Assembly: GCA_000818945.1 (NCBI GenBank)
Contig: KN805380.1
Coordinates: forward strand, 327,112-391,111
Direction: 5' to 3'
Length of the DNA stretch: 64,000 bases
Source of the DNA: Schizochytrium sp. CCTCC M209059
Lineage: Eukaryota > Sar > Bigyra > Thraustochytrida > Thraustochytriidae
Below are positions 18,419 through 28,519 of the stretch, one piece after another. The notes under the pieces were generated by a model. It was not told the DNA's origin, made no database searches, and worked only from the letters and a program-made list of their open reading frames with translations. The first letter of the stretch is position 1; each line of letters starts with the position of its first letter. A program made the translations under genes and the position numbers.

Positions 18419-19036
18419 TTAGCGGTAGCGCTTGAGCTTGAGCGTGTTGCGGCTCTTCCAGTTGGCACGGCGCGAGGAGCCAATGACCTTGTTTGCGCGG
18501 TGGCCGCGCTTGCGGAGACCACGGTAGGCACGGCCGGCCGAGGTGAGGCCGCGGAGCTCGCGGTGCTTGTGGACGGGGTTGCAGATCCATTGGAGACGAG
18601 CATCCTTGCGGATGACGGGGTGCTGGGGGTCGACGAGGATGACCTCAAAGTACTTGTAGGTGGAGTCGTGGTTCACCCAGTACGAGTTGAGCACACGCAG
18701 GTTGCCGCACTTGCGGCCGACGCGCTCCTCGGCGATAGAGCGGAGGTTGCGGCGCGGCTTGAGCTGCGTAATACCGTGGTGCTTGGGCTTACCGTACACA
18801 ATACCCTTGGAGGCAGGCCGCTTGCGGCCACCGCGGCGGACGGCCACGCGGTACACGACGATGCCCTGCTTGGCCTTGTAGCCGAGGCGGTGCGCCTTCT
18901 CCGGGCGCGAGGGGCGAGTCAGCCGCTTGATGCGGTTCTCGTGGCGGTACTGCCACGCCCGCACGCGGAGCAGGAAGCGCATCACATCGCTCTGCTTCTT
19001 GCGCCAAAGCTCCTCGCAGTACTTGTACGCGCCCAT
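18419..19036 (-). CDS. RPL15: 60S ribosomal protein eL15
   Basis: Structural protein of the large cytosolic ribosomal subunit. From the ATG at 19036 the product is 205 residues, the usual eL15 length, beginning MGAYKYCEELWRKKQSD and ending in a basic LKLKRYR. The family features are kept: RVRAWQYR near the N terminus, GRRCGNLRVLNSYWV-type core (here GRKCGNLRVLNSYWV) and the C-terminal RGLRKRG. The open frame extends upstream to 19687, but that part is low-complexity leader and lacks eL15 resemblance, so the internal ATG is the start. No intron interrupts the gene. A telomere-repeat-like element lies in the leader or promoter. Confidence 0.97.
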   Translation of the reverse strand: MGAYKYCEELWRKKQSDVMRFLLRVRAWQYRHENRIKRLTRPSRPEKAHRLGYKAKQGIVVYRVAVRRGGRKRPASKGIVYGKPKHHGITQLKPRRNLRSIAEERVGRKCGNLRVLNSYWVNHDSTYKYFEVILVDPQHPVIRKDARLQWICNPVHKHRELRGLTSAGRAYRGLRKRGHRANKVIGSSRRANWKSRNTLKLKRYR

Positions 19037-19306
19037 CTTGCCTGATCGCTCGACCTGCCCGCGGACGTCGCTGCCGCTGCTCTGATCTGATCTGATCTGC
19101 TGCCGCTGCTGCCTCCCTCCCTTCCTGGCCACCCCTCCTCCTCCCCCTTTTCCCCTTTCCCCTTCTTCCCCTCTCTCTCCGCGCCGCGCATTCCGCCAGC
19201 CACCCGCTCCCGCCGCGCGACTTTGCGACCGTGCCGGGCGCAAAAGGAGTGTCTTTGCGACCGCAGCGGGCGCAAACTGGCCCCGCGCACAAGGACTGCG
19301 CAACGC

Positions 19307-19318
19307 TACCCTAACCCT
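19307..19318. promoter_or_regulatory. Telo-box-like element upstream of eL15
   Basis: TACCCTAACCCT lies about 270 bp upstream of the eL15 start codon. Plant ribosomal protein promoters commonly carry the telo-box AAACCCTAA; the same role here is an inference from position and sequence. Confidence 0.3.
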
Positions 19319-20233
19319 GGGTGGGATGGGGTGCGCGAAGGGTGCGCGGGGATGGGGGTGTGCGTGGGGACGAGGACGAGGAGGAGGAGGTGCGCGCTGC
19401 GCGCAGAGGCGCGAGTGCCATGGTCGATGGCTAAGGGCCAGCTTTTGGAGAGAGCGGAGTGTAGGAGTACGTACAGCGGCGGCTGGGATGGGGGCTCGAA
19501 GAGACAAGGCTGGAAAACTGGGAGACTGGGGAGGGAGCGGGCGAAGCGAGAGGAAGAATATGCGGAAACAACAGGAGACATAGAGGAAACATTGATCGAT
19601 TGAGAGAGAGGGATGATTGGACGTGAAGAAGAATGATGATGATGCTGATGAGTAGAATAAAATGGCATCAGCTTGGACTTCGAGCATACACTTTATTTGT
19701 CATGTTACGTGTAGACGAAGTGAAACTGCATTCTACTTGGTTACGTACAATCATATTTTATCCCCCCCCCCCAACCACAAAATAAATAAAAAATGGTAAA
19801 GCTCTAGGCCTACCCTAAGGCTTCTGGCAACGTGCGCGACCCATGGCTGTTCACTCGTTTGCGAACATCGATCGGGCCTCTGACTGTGCAGTCGGAACCC
19901 ATTCGTCCGAGTCTATTTGTGGGAAGAAGCAAAAAAAGGAAAAAAGATAAGGAAAAGGAAAAGGAAAAAGGAATGGCTTTGCATGTCTGCCACGAGACGG
20001 CGCGACATAGCCTGTCGTGCATTGGAGTCTGCCGACCATCGCTCACGTGACTTCTCGTTGACTTATACTTCCACGTCAACGGTGAATCTCATTCTTGCGG
20101 AAATGCCACGATCGCTTAAAATCGGGTTGACTGTCAGCCAGCGGAATTCTCGGGACAAGCCCAACCTCGCTCGCTCTTACTACAGCTAGCTGATCCTTCC
20201 TTACATCAGACCGCGAGTGGGCCTTTGCGAGCC

Positions 20234-20312
20234 ATGGTGGCTAGCTAGTTATCGCTAGCTAGCTACATAGCTATAGCGCGCGACATAGCTATAGCTATAG
20301 CTAGCTACATGT
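20234..20312. repeat. (TAGC)n/(TATAGC)n self-complementary tract
   Basis: About 80 bp of TAGCTAGC and ATAGCTATAGC units that read nearly the same on both strands and could form a hairpin or cruciform. Non-coding. Confidence 0.75.
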
Positions 20313-20727
20313 GACCAAGAGCATGAGAAAGTCGTCGTGGTCCCATTTCCGCGAAAGATTCATCGATACCTACCTACCTACCTACTTCATCAAAGTGAGG
20401 AGATTTTCGGCAGAGTATTTCCGACAGTCCCTGTCTGCCGTCGCATGCGAAACGCTGTTCGTCGGTCGGGCCGCCCACCAGCCAGCTCTTGCGCCAGCGA
20501 TGCCAAGTCACAACAGCAAGCAATGCCAAGCCGAGCCAGGACATGCAAGAGAAGCAAGCCCCCCCCACAGCTCGCGTGCGGGTGAAAAGAACAAAAGTGC
20601 ACAGGCTCCTTGCATATAGCCAGGGCCAAGACGCGAGACCAAAACGAGTTGAAGAGAACGCAGAGAACGTTCCGGTCGTTCTGTTTCAAAGGAGCCCAGG
20701 TTTTGGGGATGCTGAGCTAATTCCCCA

Positions 20728-20774
20728 TCGACTCGACTCGACTCGACTCGGCTCGGCTCGGCTCGGCTCGAGCA
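20728..20774. repeat. (GACTC)n then (GGCTC)n pentanucleotide repeat
   Basis: Tandem CGACT units changing to CGGCT units partway through, a pattern of one-base divergence followed by expansion. Confidence 0.85.
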
Positions 20775-20809
20775 GCGGGCAGACTCTCGTCCCGGCGCGG
20801 AGGCCAGCC

Positions 20810-20970
20810 AGCCTGCCTGCCTGCCCGCCTGTCCTCTCGCCCGCCCGCCCGCCCGCCCGCCTGCCTGCCAGGGTGCCGGCCAGGCAGGCAGACAGACAGA
20901 CAGACCTTGAGAGGGTCAACCTTCGCTCGTTCGTTCTGTCTCGCGCCCTCGCCGCCTCTTCCCCTGCCCG

Positions 20971-21009
<39 letters not shown>

Positions 21010-21012
21010 TCC
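20810..21012. repeat. (GCCT)n / (GCCC)n tetranucleotide tracts
   Basis: Several blocks of CCTG/CCCG units with an inverted AGGC/AGAC block around 20880-20905, ending in a clean (CCTG)n run at about 20968-21009. Leader or promoter DNA of the F-box-like gene. Confidence 0.8.
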
Positions 21013-21373
21013 CAGGTTTGCGACCGCTTTCCACGCCTCGCCAGCGGGCGCGGGCGCGCGCAAGCCCCGGTCGTCGCCCTGGGCCTGCCCTTCGCTGGGT
21101 TCGGAAAAAACTCACCTCACTACGCGTGACGGCAAGACCGGCACTGCCCGCGAAGCTCGGCTGCCGAGGGCTTCTACTTGCATCGCTCGCCTCGACCTCG
21201 CCTTGGCAGCGCTCTGCTGTGCCCTGCTGTGCCCTGCTGTGCTCCTTTTCTTTCTGCCGGCTCCGAAACGAAGACGGCTCCAGCGCGAAGACGATCCTCT
21301 TCTCCCTTGTTGAGACCCACGGCGACGGTCATCATTCCACGGCCTTTGCGCCGGCATCAGCGAGGTCGCAACG

Positions 21374-24325
21374 ATGGCCGTCGCGAGTATGGCAGCGGAC
21401 CTGGAGACCGTGGCGTCCGTCGAAGGCGGCGTCCTGTGGAGGCATATTTGCGAGTATCTTCCAGAGGTCGAAGTCTTTCACAGCACGCCGCTGGTGAGCA
21501 AGCTTCTTCTCCAAAGCTTGCAGGGCTTTCCGATCCGCCTCGACGCAGTCTTGGACCATGCCGTCTCCGTGCACGCGCTTCGCAGAGACCCGCCCCACTG
21601 GGTTCTCTGGAAACTTTCAGGAATCCGCCTCGATGCAGGTGGCAGTCCTCTCGCCAGCGCTGACCTCCAAGCACTCGATCTTCGCGACCTTGCGGTGCTC
21701 ACCATCCAAAACCTCGACCCGGCGCAAGCTGGAGACCTCGGCAGGATTCTGGACACGATCGCAAATTTGCGCATTCTGCAGCTTCACTTTCATGGTGATC
21801 TCCCCGCCGACGAGATTTCCTGCTCGCGTCTCGTCAGTGTACTTCAAGAACGCCTCGCTCGCTTTGAGAGTTTTGAGACAAACCTTCTCGACCTCCCTGG
21901 GCCTTCGCGCGGTATGATTCGCGTCGCGTGGTCTGTTGCCACGTACGAACATAGACGAAACCCAAAGTCGATGCTCGCCGCCATCGAACCTCTGCTGCAC
22001 GCGCCACGGCCTCGCAATCCATTTACGGCCAGCCAGGAGGCAAGTCTTGGCCTCATTCCAAACCTTCATTTCGTTGACGTTCATGATCAACACATTGCCT
22101 ATCACAAGTACGAGCGCGAGATCCTCAATGCATTACTCGAAATGTGTCTCGTTCACGCAAGCTCGCCCGCACACCTTGTTCAGGCTGTGCGCGGGGGCAC
22201 CGATGCTCTTCTCTTTGGCATTCAGCTCGCATTAAACTTCGCAAACGATGAATTGCAAGAGGCGCGTGCTCATGATGTGCAGCACGATCACCTCCTCGCG
22301 TCGGAAAATCTTTCGGAGCAAGAGGAGTTCGCCAACGCGATGGAGAGACAAATCGCTCTTATCCAAGGCCGCTTCAATAACAGTGGCTTCTCGCTCGATG
22401 GCTCCCTGAGCAACAGCATGTCCATGACTATGTCTGCAGATTTCAAGCGCCCTCATCAATCTCTTTCGCAACAATCGCGACCAAGACCGCGCCATTCTTT
22501 TCGCCCGAATTTATACGAAGGCGCCACGGGTGCGGTGAGGAGCCCGCGCGCCTACGATAGCGTCGAGCCGCAGATCGAAGCGTCCCCTCGCACCACCACC
22601 GCTCGCGTCGCTCGCGGTGCTGCTGCTCTTACTACTCGTTCTGCGACAAACGCTGATTCGCAAGTCGCTGCTGCTGCGCCGAGAACACCCATGAGCGCAC
22701 GTCGGCCGAGGGCGCCAGCCGAGCCGAGCCCTGGAGGCAGCTATGAAGCGATCGCGGAGCTGAGTGGTGCTAATGAAAATGATTCGCTTGGAGCAAATCG
22801 CGCTGCGCTACGTGTTCAGGTCCCCGCAGACGCAAGACGTGGTCGCGCCCACCTCATCTCTCCGACGTCCGTGTCTTCGATGCCTGCGATAGCATCGTCG
22901 CCCATGGATTCCTTTCGCATTCCCATTTACGGGCCTGCGAGCTCGCGTTCCTCTTCGCTTGGTCGAAGTGTCGCTGCTCTACCTGCGCACCTGCGTGTGC
23001 GAGATTACACTGGGAAACTTGTGCACCATCTTTGGCATGCCCTGATGCAGCGTCTCCATCCCTCTGATATTGATGCAATAGTCCGAGACATGCGCACCAT
23101 CTGCCACTACACGCGTGGGATGCACACGACTGGAGCCATTTCGTTGGTGGTGTCGATTCTCGCGCATCGTGCTGCCCGTGATCGGGACTTCAGAAATGAT
23201 ACCTTTCATGCTTGCGAGCTTCTCACGGACTTGGCACAGATCGATCCCAAATTTGACACATATCCCACCACCGCAAGTATTGCCGATCGTCTTTTGGATG
23301 TGATTTGCCCCGAGTCTGCCATGCACGACCCAAATCGACCCCTTGGCGGACGCCCCATCGACGTTGAGGAGGCTACGGCCGTCTGTCGCGCGCTGTGCCA
23401 CATCCCACATCTCGTGCTCTCCTCTCGCGCTGCGCTCATGCTCTCCTTTCTCGCGAGTCGTGCGGAGCGCATTTTTCTCGGAGATCCAGAGACGCCAGAG
23501 TTGAGAGATTGCGACCCCAATGAAGAAACGATGGTGCAGCATTGGGCGCAAAAGCTCATTCACATCGTACGAAAACTGACTTTGCGCATGATTGAGTGCG
23601 ACTTTTCCGAAACGCGCAGCAAGATTCTTGTGCCGCGAACCCTTGCCCTCGTGTTCGAAATCGGTCTTCCCTACCTGGTCGGGCCCCCGGACTTGGTCCG
23701 TGAGATCTCCTTGCGAATTCTCGATGGCGTGATCTACCTGTGTGAAATTGGCATGGCCGATCTGGCTTCATGCGAGTATCTGGTGAGCTTCATCTTTGAC
23801 GTCTTACCAACCCTTCCGGACGAGTATATTTTCGACACACTCGAGGTGGCAACCTCTCTCGTGGCTCAGGACGCGAGTCTCCTCAAAAAGTGGATGACCG
23901 CGGTAGATGTCATTGTACGCGAACCGAATCCAGAGAGCCTGCAGTACCCTGAGCTCGTGACGAGGATCTTTGAGATCATGGCTTTTTTCGTCCAGGATGT
24001 CAACTCGGGCTTTGTGACTGCATGTCAGTGTCTCGTCTTCCTCTTCACCACCGCCGAAGACACGGGTATCGATGTAGAGTCGCTCGACATTGTTCTGTGC
24101 CACTTTCAGGCACTCTTGGAAGAATTTTTCAACGATCTTTCCCTAGATAGTCGAGAGCGACTCTGCGAAGCACTTTCTCGGGCCCTTCTCTCCGTCGTTC
24201 GACTGCTCGATGTTCGCGTTGGCAACGGTTCACAGGCACTTTCGCGTCGCATCCATTCTACACTGGCCTGGTGTATGCGCGATACAGAGGAGCTCATGCC
24301 TGGTCACACGGACCAAGCCGTTTGA
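21374..24325 (+). CDS. F-box-like protein with armadillo/HEAT-type C-terminal half
   Basis: 983 residues from the ATG at 21374. Residues about 18-50 (VLWRHICEYLPEVEVF, then VSKLLLQSL) resemble an F-box. Residues 60-150 carry Leu-rich, LRR-like strands. Residues about 330-560 are a disordered Ser/Ala/Pro linker. The rest (570-960) is a run of amphipathic helix pairs like armadillo or HEAT repeats. If the F-box holds, the protein would be a substrate receptor of an SCF ubiquitin ligase with a helical-repeat target-binding region. That combination is inferred; no specific orthologue is recognised. Confidence 0.7.
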   Translation: MAVASMAADLETVASVEGGVLWRHICEYLPEVEVFHSTPLVSKLLLQSLQGFPIRLDAVLDHAVSVHALRRDPPHWVLWKLSGIRLDAGGSPLASADLQALDLRDLAVLTIQNLDPAQAGDLGRILDTIANLRILQLHFHGDLPADEISCSRLVSVLQERLARFESFETNLLDLPGPSRGMIRVAWSVATYEHRRNPKSMLAAIEPLLHAPRPRNPFTASQEASLGLIPNLHFVDVHDQHIAYHKYEREILNALLEMCLVHASSPAHLVQAVRGGTDALLFGIQLALNFANDELQEARAHDVQHDHLLASENLSEQEEFANAMERQIALIQGRFNNSGFSLDGSLSNSMSMTMSADFKRPHQSLSQQSRPRPRHSFRPNLYEGATGAVRSPRAYDSVEPQIEASPRTTTARVARGAAALTTRSATNADSQVAAAAPRTPMSARRPRAPAEPSPGGSYEAIAELSGANENDSLGANRAALRVQVPADARRGRAHLISPTSVSSMPAIASSPMDSFRIPIYGPASSRSSSLGRSVAALPAHLRVRDYTGKLVHHLWHALMQRLHPSDIDAIVRDMRTICHYTRGMHTTGAISLVVSILAHRAARDRDFRNDTFHACELLTDLAQIDPKFDTYPTTASIADRLLDVICPESAMHDPNRPLGGRPIDVEEATAVCRALCHIPHLVLSSRAALMLSFLASRAERIFLGDPETPELRDCDPNEETMVQHWAQKLIHIVRKLTLRMIECDFSETRSKILVPRTLALVFEIGLPYLVGPPDLVREISLRILDGVIYLCEIGMADLASCEYLVSFIFDVLPTLPDEYIFDTLEVATSLVAQDASLLKKWMTAVDVIVREPNPESLQYPELVTRIFEIMAFFVQDVNSGFVTACQCLVFLFTTAEDTGIDVESLDIVLCHFQALLEEFFNDLSLDSRERLCEALSRALLSVVRLLDVRVGNGSQALSRRIHSTLAWCMRDTEELMPGHTDQAV

Positions 24326-24599
24326 GGTTGATTACGCGTGCAAAATCCGAAGCAAACCTTTCTGCTAAACTGTACTTTAAAAATACCCTGTATCACTAAT
24401 TTTTTTTTCCAGTCCTTTCTCTTTCTTCACGTATGTGTATGTAAGAAGGGGGGGGGGATGCGCACGGTGATACAAAAGTGGACTTATTCATGCTGACGGC
24501 GATGTCAGTACCTGCAATGGAAGAAGTCATCACAGGAATCGCTCAAAGACTCACAAACAACACGAATAGCAAACGTCTCACGAGTACCAAATTAGAGTA

Positions 24600-26072
24600 T
24601 TAGCTGAGTGGAATTCGGAAAATGTGGCCAGCAACATAGTGACGCAGGAAAATACCAATCGCTGCGCAAATAACCTGCAGCAAAATGAGTACAACACAGA
24701 GCGTGCGCTCATGCATCGGTCCGAAGATACGCAGGGCGAGGCAGAGGAGCGTCATGTTGTCGCGATCATCCCCGGGTGCTACCTTGGAAGGGTGAAGATA
24801 ACCTGTTCGCAAATCAATACGCGGGAGACGATGACGTGGGATAGGAACCATGTGAAAGAGCTGCGGCACCGAGTAGACAAAATTGACCACCTGGGGGATG
24901 ATGAGAAAGAGGAGCGACTTGCTAAAGTGGCCCAGGATGGCTGCTGTGGCGATCGTCATGCCCGCATAATAAGGGTAGACGTCGCCAACGAAACAGCGGG
25001 CAGGGTACCAGTTGTGAACCAATAAGCCTGCAGATGTAGCAACAAACGGGAGCATGAGCATGAGTGAAAAAAGATGATGACTCCCGTCACCACTAAGCAC
25101 ATCCTCGACGGATGCGCCACGCCATTCCAAGTCAAGCAAATTTACGACAGCGATGCTCAGAGCCATGACGATGGACTGCCCAACCTCAATGCCATTGATT
25201 CCAGCATAAATGTTAACTGCGTTGGTGCAAAACACGACGAGTGCGAGCATATAGCCATAGTACAAAATGCCAAGGTCCAAAAGAGCGCCCTCTCCCTGCA
25301 CATGCACTGAGGGAAGGGCGTCGACAGCTTTGCCCAATGCCGTCAATGCAACATCGTTATCGTCTGCGCCAGTCTTGACGAGCGCACCAATGAGAGGGCG
25401 CGGGACCAAGACCGTGGTCGCGCCTTTGTATGAGAGCAGCATGGGAAGGGACATGACAATGCCAATGATCAATTTGTGCTTCCATTTGATGTCAATGATG
25501 TCATCGACGAGACCGAGCAATGTAGCAAAGCAAATGGAGAGCAATGCTGTGTTGTACTCTAGCATCTGCCCGTTGGAGCTAGCAAAGAGAGCCTGCAAGA
25601 TCCCCACCGAAATCATGAATGCCATGGCAGACACGATTCCTAGACTCTCGGGTATACGCTCGCCATCGCGTGGGCCTCCGAGACCTCGCTTGCCAATATC
25701 AACGCCGTACAATTTGGCTTTGATTTTCTCTCCGACCAACGGGACCATATAAGTTGTCACGAGAAAACCGCACACAGAGACAAGGGTGCAGGCGGCGAGC
25801 TGTATGCCTACCTCGTGATTCCGTTTGCCGACATGGACCATGAGCGCGCCAAGAGGGACAAGCAGGGCGGCACTCATGGCAACGATCGACGGTTGAAAGG
25901 CCGCCTCGGTGGCCCGGGTCTGCACATCGTTGGCGCCCGAGTACCCATCAGGCTTGCCATTGACGTCTTTGTCATCCTTGTGCGGTGCCGCAGGCGTCTT
26001 TGTCTTGTTGTTCACAGCACGCGTGCTCGCGTTCTTCTTGGCGCCTGCGGCGGTCCTCCGCGTCGTCACCAT
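24600..26072 (-). CDS. ALG7: UDP-GlcNAc:dolichyl-phosphate GlcNAc-1-phosphate transferase
   Basis: Catalyses the first step of N-glycan assembly on the ER membrane, moving GlcNAc-1-P from UDP-GlcNAc to dolichyl phosphate; the tunicamycin target (DPAGT1 in animals). The protein has about ten membrane spans. Family motifs are clear: LGLVDDIIDIKWKHK (catalytic Asp pair), FCTNAVNIYAGINGIEVGQS, and HNWYPARCFVGDVYPYYAG. The C-terminal PIPRHRLPRIDLRTGYLHPS is also typical. I chose the ATG at 26072 (MVTTRRTAAG); an earlier in-frame ATG at 26135 would add 21 basic residues and cannot be excluded. The Lys/Ala-rich N-terminal 45 residues are not part of the enzyme core. Confidence 0.95.
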   Translation of the reverse strand: MVTTRRTAAGAKKNASTRAVNNKTKTPAAPHKDDKDVNGKPDGYSGANDVQTRATEAAFQPSIVAMSAALLVPLGALMVHVGKRNHEVGIQLAACTLVSVCGFLVTTYMVPLVGEKIKAKLYGVDIGKRGLGGPRDGERIPESLGIVSAMAFMISVGILQALFASSNGQMLEYNTALLSICFATLLGLVDDIIDIKWKHKLIIGIVMSLPMLLSYKGATTVLVPRPLIGALVKTGADDNDVALTALGKAVDALPSVHVQGEGALLDLGILYYGYMLALVVFCTNAVNIYAGINGIEVGQSIVMALSIAVVNLLDLEWRGASVEDVLSGDGSHHLFSLMLMLPFVATSAGLLVHNWYPARCFVGDVYPYYAGMTIATAAILGHFSKSLLFLIIPQVVNFVYSVPQLFHMVPIPRHRLPRIDLRTGYLHPSKVAPGDDRDNMTLLCLALRIFGPMHERTLCVVLILLQVICAAIGIFLRHYVAGHIFRIPLS

Positions 26073-26135
26073 GGACGCCAGAGTGAGACACTCCCTTTTT
26101 CTCCTGAGCTCGCGAGGGCGAACCCTACACCACAA

Positions 26136-26692
26136 AGACAGCGAGAGCGAGATCGGCCCTCGCGTCCCCGCTGCCGCCCACGATGCCAGGACTGGTCTGT
26201 GATCGCGCGGCTTGGCTTAGCTTGGCTTAGCTTGGCTTGGCTTTGCTTTGCCAACTTGTCAGATTCGAGCCATTGACAACCGTATCTATTGGCCTATAGG
26301 CTACATGGGACACGTTTTTTTTTTCTTTTTATAAGCGTCAATCAGTCAGTTGGTTAGTCAGTCAGTCAGTCAGTCACTCAGAGATCGACCGGCTTCACGT
26401 CGCAGGCGCAAACCATCGACCAAATCCTTATTTCGTCATCCCTTTTCTGCACACGCAAGATACAAATATATTTCCGAACAACCCCTTGGTATTTTTTGGC
26501 TTGGTCTGCAGGGGTCTTAAAAGAAGGGGGCTGGAAACGTTTGCTTTCCCGTGCGCGGTGGGATTGGCAAGTAGCATGGAAGATCATGTTTTTCTCTCTC
26601 ACCAACGCCTCTCCACAAAGTCGTACAAACAAACAACAGTAAAAAAGCACAAGAGGATAGATGTGCAAGTCGGCTCGTTACGTCATATTCGT
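26136..26692. other. Intergenic region with (GTCA)n run
   Basis: 557 bp between the ALG7 start and the RBM22 stop. Contains a (GCTTGGCTTA)-type run at 26208-26248, a T-rich tract near 26316, and a (CAGT)n run at about 26343-26378. No gene. Confidence 0.45.
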
Positions 26693-28519
26693 CTAAAAAA
26701 GTGCAATACTGCCCTCGAGCGCATAGCCCTGGAGACTCGGATACAGATCCTCAGGCTTGGCGCACGAGCCCGAGTTGACCGGAGAAGCAGTCGGCGAAGA
26801 GATTGGGCGCGGCTTAAAATCCGGAGCAATCTCCTTTTGATATACAGCGACAAGGCCCGGGGGCAGCTCAGGAAGCTTGTCGCCAGGACGCATACCTGCA
26901 GGCAGGAGAATACCTGGCACAAGCTCTGGAATCGGTACAGGAGCCCGCACGAGTCCTTGAATACCCTGTGCAGGGGCACGAGGATGGCTCTTCTCCACGT
27001 CCTCCTCATCTTCGTCTTCGTCGTCGTCGTCCGAGCTTTCGCTATCCTCTTCTTCATCCTCCTCTTCGTCTCCGGCTTCCTCGATCGTTTGCAAACTGTC
27101 CTGGCGCTGTTTTGTCATGTTACGAGACTCGTTAGCATATTGCTGACGGGGCAATGGCGCCTTGGCCGTCTCCGTGTCTTCGGTCTCGGGCTTGTTCTGT
27201 TCTGCCTCGGCGACCTCGTCGGCCTCGCGGAGTTTCTGCTTCCTATTGTGTTCCTGGGCAGCCTGTATCGCAGCATCCTGCTCCGCGTCACTCGAGTTAG
27301 CGCGCTGAAGACGCGACGAGGTCTCGGAATCGGTCCTTCGCTTCTTGCGCTCGGGAAAAGTCTCTTCTTCGGCATCGAGTGAAGAGTCCACGGCATCGCC
27401 ACTCGCCTTGCGCTTGACGGCCCAGCCGACACGGATAGCCTTTTTCGAATTTGCAAGGTAAAAACGACCTTGGAGGTGCTGAACGGCTGTCTCCGCGTCA
27501 TTGCGGTTGGCAAACTCGACCAGCGCGCTTGGCTTGCCCGGCGTGAACTTGAGCTGGCGCACCTTTCCAAGAGAGTCGAGCGCGGCGCGAAGGGCTGTCG
27601 TGGTTGCTTTGGCGGGAATACCTGCCAGAAAAAGGGTCTTGATGGACGTGTCCGAAGGCGGCCGCAGTGCCTTTTCGTGGCGGCGATTGATCTCGGCCTG
27701 GGCCACGCCCAGGAGTGCGGACTGCATCTCCGGATCCGTCGGCACAATTTTGATGGGGCCCTTCTCGCGCAGCTGGATTTCAAGCTGTTTGACACGGTCT
27801 GCCAACGGCGAATTGTGGAGCTCGGGGAAAATAAAGGCACCACAGCAAGGTCGACTGCGGCACGCGAGCCGGACCGAGCGGCCGCAACGCCCGCGAGCCC
27901 AGTTGTTACAAATTGGAGGCAAATCGATTGGGGCGCCCGTGGCAGAAAAGGTCTGTTTGGCCATGTGGCGGAACTTGAAGCCAGGCGCAGTCTGCGACCA
28001 TCCCTCACGACGGTTCGCGTCGGCGAGCTGCTGATTGAAATAAAAAGCCTGGTTCACTTCGCTCACCGGCGCATACGACTGGCCGCCGCCGCCGCCACCA
28101 CCACTACCGCCTCCAGCAGCAGCTGCAGCAGCGCCAGAGGACGACGAGGATGCCGCAGCCTCGAGCGACTCGCGCAGTGCAAGCGGCACATTGTAGTCGA
28201 GGTCGTTCATACAGCACTGGCAGATGTTCTTGTCCGCGGCAACTTCATAGCAAACCTGCGTCTCCTTGAACTGCCGCGTGTTGGCTGGCCTCCAGCGGAA
28301 GACCGTGAAGGGTCTATTGGTGAGCTTGCACGCGGCGTGCGCGCGCATCTTCATCATGCGCACGAACTTGTCCTCCCCCAGGCAGTTCTCGCACAGCATC
28401 GGAAAGTCCTCGCCCAGCTTGAGCCCCTCGGGCGCCTGCGCCGCGCGCAGCCTGTTCATCACCATCCCCGTGGTCTGCTCATTCGCACCCGCCAGCTTCG
28501 GCGCGTACCTCGACCCCAT
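26693..28519 (-). CDS. RBM22: Pre-mRNA splicing factor RBM22/SLT11(Ecm2)-like
   Basis: Spliceosomal protein of the NineTeen-related/Cwc2-Ecm2 group that contacts U6 and the pre-mRNA near the catalytic core. The N-terminal region has the conserved cysteine pairs (CENC near 43, CQCC near 110) and the FPMLCENCLGE-type motif. An RRM lies at about 293-365 (TLFLAGIPAKATTTALR, then PSALVEFANRNDA). Between them the CCCH finger is odd: CNNWARGRC is kept, but the expected C-x5-C-x3-H continuation is replaced by an Arg/Cys-rich run without the His. A Gly/Ser/Ala insert at about 125-150 and an acidic low-complexity C-terminal tail (about 400-560) are additions. It ends in a Pro-rich LLPAGMRPGDKLPELPPG segment. 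Divergent from the gene at 29319. Confidence 0.9.
   Translation of the reverse strand: MGSRYAPKLAGANEQTTGMVMNRLRAAQAPEGLKLGEDFPMLCENCLGEDKFVRMMKMRAHAACKLTNRPFTVFRWRPANTRQFKETQVCYEVAADKNICQCCMNDLDYNVPLALRESLEAAASSSSSGAAAAAAGGGSGGGGGGGQSYAPVSEVNQAFYFNQQLADANRREGWSQTAPGFKFRHMAKQTFSATGAPIDLPPICNNWARGRCGRSVRLACRSRPCCGAFIFPELHNSPLADRVKQLEIQLREKGPIKIVPTDPEMQSALLGVAQAEINRRHEKALRPPSDTSIKTLFLAGIPAKATTTALRAALDSLGKVRQLKFTPGKPSALVEFANRNDAETAVQHLQGRFYLANSKKAIRVGWAVKRKASGDAVDSSLDAEEETFPERKKRRTDSETSSRLQRANSSDAEQDAAIQAAQEHNRKQKLREADEVAEAEQNKPETEDTETAKAPLPRQQYANESRNMTKQRQDSLQTIEEAGDEEEDEEEDSESSDDDDEDEDEEDVEKSHPRAPAQGIQGLVRAPVPIPELVPGILLPAGMRPGDKLPELPPGLVAVYQKEIAPDFKPRPISSPTASPVNSGSCAKPEDLYPSLQGYALEGSIALF

Larger units (their letters stand above)
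19037..21373. other. Long divergent intergenic region rich in simple repeats
   Basis: About 2.3 kb between eL15 and the F-box-like gene. It holds a pyrimidine-rich eL15 leader (19130-19180), a telo-box-like sequence, a TAGGCCTA at 19805, a C10 run near 19764, TAGC/TATAGC palindromic DNA (20234-20310), and (GACTC)n and (GCCT)n tracts. Long frames across 20489-21313 are made of these repeats and are not believable genes. Confidence 0.55.

Noticed and set aside
19307..19318. Interstitial telomere
   Set aside because: Only about two degenerate units, too short for a telomere remnant; a promoter element is more likely.
19037..19687. N-terminal extension of eL15
   Set aside because: The frame is open but the standard eL15 start is the ATG at 19036 and the upstream part is leader DNA.
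20489..21313. 274-codon plus-strand frame
   Set aside because: It is built from GCCT, GACTC and similar simple repeats with Pro/Ala/Arg bias, is mirrored by open frames on the other strand, and shows no domain.
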